Assembly (NCBI GenBank): GCA_016287995.1
Contig: JAEEXW010000022.1
Location: 1-15,143 of the forward strand
From: Bacteroidales bacterium
Lineage (GTDB): Bacteria; Bacteroidota; Bacteroidia; Bacteroidales; UBA3824
DNA length: 15,143 nucleotides
Direction: 5' to 3'
The notes under the pieces are model-generated. The model did not search any database. It saw only the letters and a list, made by a program, of their open reading frames with translations, and had not been told where the DNA came from. Of this stretch, positions 12,697-15,143 are shown piece by piece; position 1 is the stretch's first letter; each line of letters starts with the position of its first letter. Made by a program: the position numbers and the translations under genes.

Positions 12697-14478
12697 TTAC
12701 CAACCTCTAAAACCGCCTCTACCGCCCTCAGTTGTTGCTGTTACAGAAACTGTTTTTCCTCCGCTGACATTTTCCGCAGGAAAATAAATTCCCGTTCCCG
12801 ATTTGTATTCAGAGCCGCTGATTGTGCCGCCGATAACGAAATTGTATTTTGAACTATTAGTTAACTTATCACTGATAAAAATTGCCGCGCCGAAAGTCTG
12901 CGGTTTTTTTATTGCAATTAAATCACCAACCGAAAGCGAAGAAGAAGAATTGCCAAGTGCAGTGGAATAAACCATTGGATTAGAGGTTGAAGACGGTATG
13001 CTTTCCGAAAACATATCGCTTGAACCCATTGCGAAAATTGTTCCGCCCGAAACCGTAAAAGTATAACCACCGTCGCCACAGTCAATCGGAGAATTGCCGC
13101 CGCCTGACTGCGAAACCACCGTTACGCCGCCGCTAACTTTTATGTCGCCGTTAGAATCAATGCCGTCGCCTAAGGCTTTAACAAACAAAAATCCGTCAGA
13201 AATATTTATCGAAGAGTTTGAGTTAGAAGCATTTATGCCGTCGTCCTGAGCATCAATAGTAGTTTCGCCGCCCAAAACGTAAACATTTGTTGCCTCAATA
13301 CCTTCCCAAGAAGATGTAATGTCAAGTTTACCGCTTTCGATTGTAAAATTTCCGTCTGCGCCAACGCCGTGTCTTTCTGCTGTGATAACGGCTGACGCAT
13401 TGCTGAAAGCGATGTCGCCGTCAGCGTTAAAGCCTTTGCCGTAAGCGTTAATTGTGAAATCGCCGCCAGAAACAGTAAGGTTGCCGCCGCAGGTGATGCC
13501 GTTCATTCCGGCTAACTTGTTTGACGAAGCTTCGCCGCCCCACGGATTGCCGCCACCGCCGGGATTAAATCCGCCGCCCCAGCCTTGCTTAGAAACTGTA
13601 CTGCGTTTTGTCGTAATGTTAAAAGTACCGCCGTTAATCAAAATGTCTGCTTCGGCTTTGATTGCGTCGTTTTTAGCCGTGTCTGACGAAGACGCCGAAG
13701 AAAGGCACGTCAAAGTAAAAACGCCGCCGTCAATCGTGATAAAACCTTCGCCGCTTTTTGTGGATTTTATAGCGTCGCCTGCTGATTTAACGGTGATGTT
13801 GCCGCCGTGAACAAGCAGAAAATCCTTGCCGACAATGCCGTCATCAACGGAGTTGACCGTTATGTTGCCGCTGTTGATAACAAGACCGTCGTTTGCTTTG
13901 ATTCCGTCTTTGTTGCGGGCGTTGATTGTGAGCGTTCCCGTGCCGAGGTCAGCACCCGAAATAGAGATGTTCTCTTTTGAATAGATAACGCCTTCTTCTT
14001 CGGAAGTGTTTTCGTAATCGTTTAACACATTGGAAGTCCCGTCGTTAATGATGACAACCGCCTTTTCGCAGTCTTTTATAAAGAGAGGAGCCCCCGACGA
14101 GCAGGATAAATCCGCACCGTTAAGCACGATTTTTACCAAACCGTCGGCGTTAATTTTTATCTGTCCGTCATTTAAAACGCCGTCAACAAAATAAGTTCCT
14201 TCGGCTTTAACCGTCGCAACCTGTCCCGAAACGCTGACCGTAGTGTCGCAGTTTTCGAGCGTAATAGAGGTCTCTTTGCAGTGAATGTAACGCACGCCGT
14301 TTTCGTCAAATTCATAGTCGGAGTTCTGCTCGTTGAAGTCTTTTGAAGCATCCGAGCCAGATGAAGAACTATTTAAAAGTTCGTCATCGTCTTTTTCCCA
14401 GAGGTCTTTGCAGGCTGGCAAAAAAGCCGCCAGAGCAAAAACCGCAACAGCAAATAATTTAAATTTTGTCGTTTTCAT
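12697..14478 (-). CDS. Surface DUF4353 (carbohydrate-binding-like) beta-helix lipoprotein
   Basis: A 593-aa lipoprotein precursor: basic start, hydrophobic core and lipobox LPAC with Cys23, then an acidic Ser-rich linker (24-55). From about 95 to 480 the protein consists of short repeating turns built around NGGxFTI/INSGNITVNSVDDGI-type units with frequent Asp/Asn-Gly, as in right-handed beta-helices. Examples are DGIKANDGLVINSGNITV, DAIKAEADILINGG and DGINASNS. This matches DUF4353, a family whose member Cthe_2159 from Clostridium thermocellum binds acidic polysaccharide and calcium. A Gly/Trp-rich insertion (GWGGGFNPGGGGNPWGG, 299-315) interrupts the repeats. A different fold follows from about 490 to the end, which closes with GGRGGFRGW. 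It is first in the operon, with a -7 box close upstream. It may bind an extracellular polymer (inference). Confidence 0.88.
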   Translation of the reverse strand: MKTTKFKLFAVAVFALAAFLPACKDLWEKDDDELLNSSSSGSDASKDFNEQNSDYEFDENGVRYIHCKETSITLENCDTTVSVSGQVATVKAEGTYFVDGVLNDGQIKINADGLVKIVLNGADLSCSSGAPLFIKDCEKAVVIINDGTSNVLNDYENTSEEEGVIYSKENISISGADLGTGTLTINARNKDGIKANDGLVINSGNITVNSVDDGIVGKDFLLVHGGNITVKSAGDAIKSTKSGEGFITIDGGVFTLTCLSSASSSDTAKNDAIKAEADILINGGTFNITTKRSTVSKQGWGGGFNPGGGGNPWGGEASSNKLAGMNGITCGGNLTVSGGDFTINAYGKGFNADGDIAFSNASAVITAERHGVGADGNFTIESGKLDITSSWEGIEATNVYVLGGETTIDAQDDGINASNSNSSINISDGFLFVKALGDGIDSNGDIKVSGGVTVVSQSGGGNSPIDCGDGGYTFTVSGGTIFAMGSSDMFSESIPSSTSNPMVYSTALGNSSSSLSVGDLIAIKKPQTFGAAIFISDKLTNSSKYNFVIGGTISGSEYKSGTGIYFPAENVSGGKTVSVTATTEGGRGGFRGW

Positions 14479-14504
14479 ATCGTAGCAGTTTAAAATTCAT
14501 GTTG

Positions 14505-14512
14505 CAAAATTA
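14505..14512 (-). promoter_or_regulatory. Predicted promoter -7 box of the DUF4353-VTC operon
   Basis: On the minus strand TAATTTTG matches TAnnTTTG and lies 26 nt before the start codon at 14478. The upstream sequence is a T-run, so a precise -33 box cannot be assigned. As the five downstream genes are separated by at most 12 nt or overlap, this is probably the promoter for all six. Confidence 0.6.
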
Positions 14513-14643
14513 TGACAAAAAAAACTTTTAAAAAAGCGGTTTGCTACATTTAGTGAATTTTTAACAGCACAAAAGCGATTTTTTATTTTTTTAAGAGACA
14601 AAAAATTTCGTAAATAAAAATGCGGTGTTCGTAGAAAAATTTG

Positions 14644-14651
14644 TAATTTTG
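14644..14651 (+). promoter_or_regulatory. Predicted promoter -7 box of the symporter gene
   Basis: TAATTTTG fits TAnnTTTG and sits 22 nt before the ATG at 14674. The -33 position is not well matched. Confidence 0.55.
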
Positions 14652-14673
14652 GGAAATTTTTCACAAAAACAAA

Positions 14674-15143
14674 ATGTCAACAACACTAATTTTAACGGTT
14701 ATTGCTTGTTATTTTGCAATAATCTTGACTATCAGTTATTTAACAACTAAAAAGAAAGCCGACAACAAGGATTTTTTTTCAGGTTCAAGACAATCGCCGT
14801 GGTACGTTGTCGCCGTTGCAATGATTGGAACTTCTATTTCGGGCGTAACGTTTATTTCAGTGCCGGGCATGGTTCAATTTTCGGCATTTGGATATTTGCA
14901 AATGGCTTTGGGCTTTGTGGCGGGCTATTTTGCGATTGCATACGTACTGCTGCCGCTTTATTACAAGATGAATTTGAGTTCTATTTACACGTATTTGGAC
15001 AAAAGGTTCGGCAATTCGAGTTACAAAGTCGGCGCGGCTTTCTTCCTGATTTCCAAGTTTTTGGGCTGCGGAGTCAGAATGTATCTGACGGCAATAGTTT
15101 TGCAACTGATAATCTTTAACTCACTTAACATACCGTTTTGGCT
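14674..15143 (+). CDS. Sodium:solute symporter (SSS family), N-terminal fragment
   Basis: The frame opens at the ATG at 14674 and runs off the end of the window (156 codons seen), so the C-terminal part is missing. The protein is hydrophobic from residue 2. It shows the linker KKKADNKDFFSGSRQSPWYV, where the family has a typical D-F-F-x-(A/G)-x-R segment. Then comes the helix VAMIGTSISGVTFISVPG, the family's first core helix (TM1) with a sodium-site-like break. Helices at about 69-92 and 117-140 and the segment SSIYTYLDKRFG match the usual SSS N-terminus (Y-x-YLE-x-RFG). Such proteins import sugars, amino acids, vitamins or sialic acid with Na+; the substrate cannot be told from this part. 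It is transcribed divergently from the DUF4353 operon. Confidence 0.92.
   Translation, partial: MSTTLILTVIACYFAIILTISYLTTKKKADNKDFFSGSRQSPWYVVAVAMIGTSISGVTFISVPGMVQFSAFGYLQMALGFVAGYFAIAYVLLPLYYKMNLSSIYTYLDKRFGNSSYKVGAAFFLISKFLGCGVRMYLTAIVLQLIIFNSLNIPFW

Larger units (their letters stand above)
14479..14673. other. Divergent intergenic region between the DUF4353 operon and the symporter gene
   Basis: 195 nt carrying a -7 box for each direction (minus 14505-14512, plus 14644-14651). Between them lie long A/T runs. No inverted repeat, riboswitch-like structure or small gene is apparent. Confidence 0.7.

Noticed and set aside
13454..13810. Plus-strand 118-aa frame within the DUF4353 gene
   Set aside because: A mirror of the Gly-rich beta-helix coding sequence, giving Pro-rich antisense translation; no start signals.
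1..15143. CRISPR array, insertion sequence, integrase, attachment site or rRNA
   Set aside because: No spaced direct repeats, DDE or tyrosine recombinase motifs, tRNA-adjacent repeats or rRNA sequence were seen. The Rpn nuclease is the only mobile-type gene, and no terminal repeats were found next to it.

Overview
The window looks like a chromosomal segment of a Bacteroidota bacterium, most likely a member of the Bacteroidales. The grounds are: a moderately AT-rich sequence; repeated promoter-like TAnnTTTG boxes a short distance upstream of start codons (the Bacteroidota -7 element); a truncated outer-membrane beta-barrel gene of the family ending in a KYKGTGAG-type tail; LytTR/His_kinase regulators; and DUF2490, DUF4956 and VTC genes. 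The genus cannot be fixed from the sequence.

Layout, left to right. (1) Plus strand, 1-5196: the 3' end of an outer-membrane beta-barrel/TonB-receptor-like gene is followed after 1 nt by a C39-peptidase ABC exporter. Next is a monocistronic MscS-type channel, then a two-gene unit of an ACT-domain protein and a UPF0210/DUF711 protein. (2) 5197-5361: no protein gene, but a promoter box, about 100 nt of transcribed-looking sequence and a strong hairpin plus T-run, which together predict a small RNA. (3) Minus strand, 7576 down to 5362: an Rpn-type PD-(D/E)XK nuclease, a 104-aa Cys/Tyr-rich membrane or lipoprotein, and a radical SAM/SPASM enzyme. The last two overlap by 4 nt. (4) Minus strand, 8713-7640: an SO_0444-type metal efflux permease with His/Cys-rich segments, its own promoter and a perfect inverted repeat over the -33 region. 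(5) Minus strand, 14478 down to 8792: a compact six-gene operon of surface DUF4353 lipoprotein, VTC-domain protein, DUF4956 membrane protein, DUF2490 beta-barrel, LytS-like histidine kinase and LytTR response regulator. (6) Plus strand from 14674: the start of a sodium:solute symporter, divergent from the operon.

Two units deserve the most attention. The first is the radical SAM/SPASM enzyme coupled to a small membrane-anchored protein whose tail carries paired CY motifs; this looks like an enzyme-substrate pair making a modified surface peptide (inference). The second is the six-gene operon, which could couple a VTC-type (polyphosphate-polymerase-like) activity at the inner membrane to an outer-membrane barrel, a surface beta-helix lipoprotein and a dedicated two-component system (inference). 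The predicted small RNA between regions 1 and 3 is the clearest non-coding candidate.
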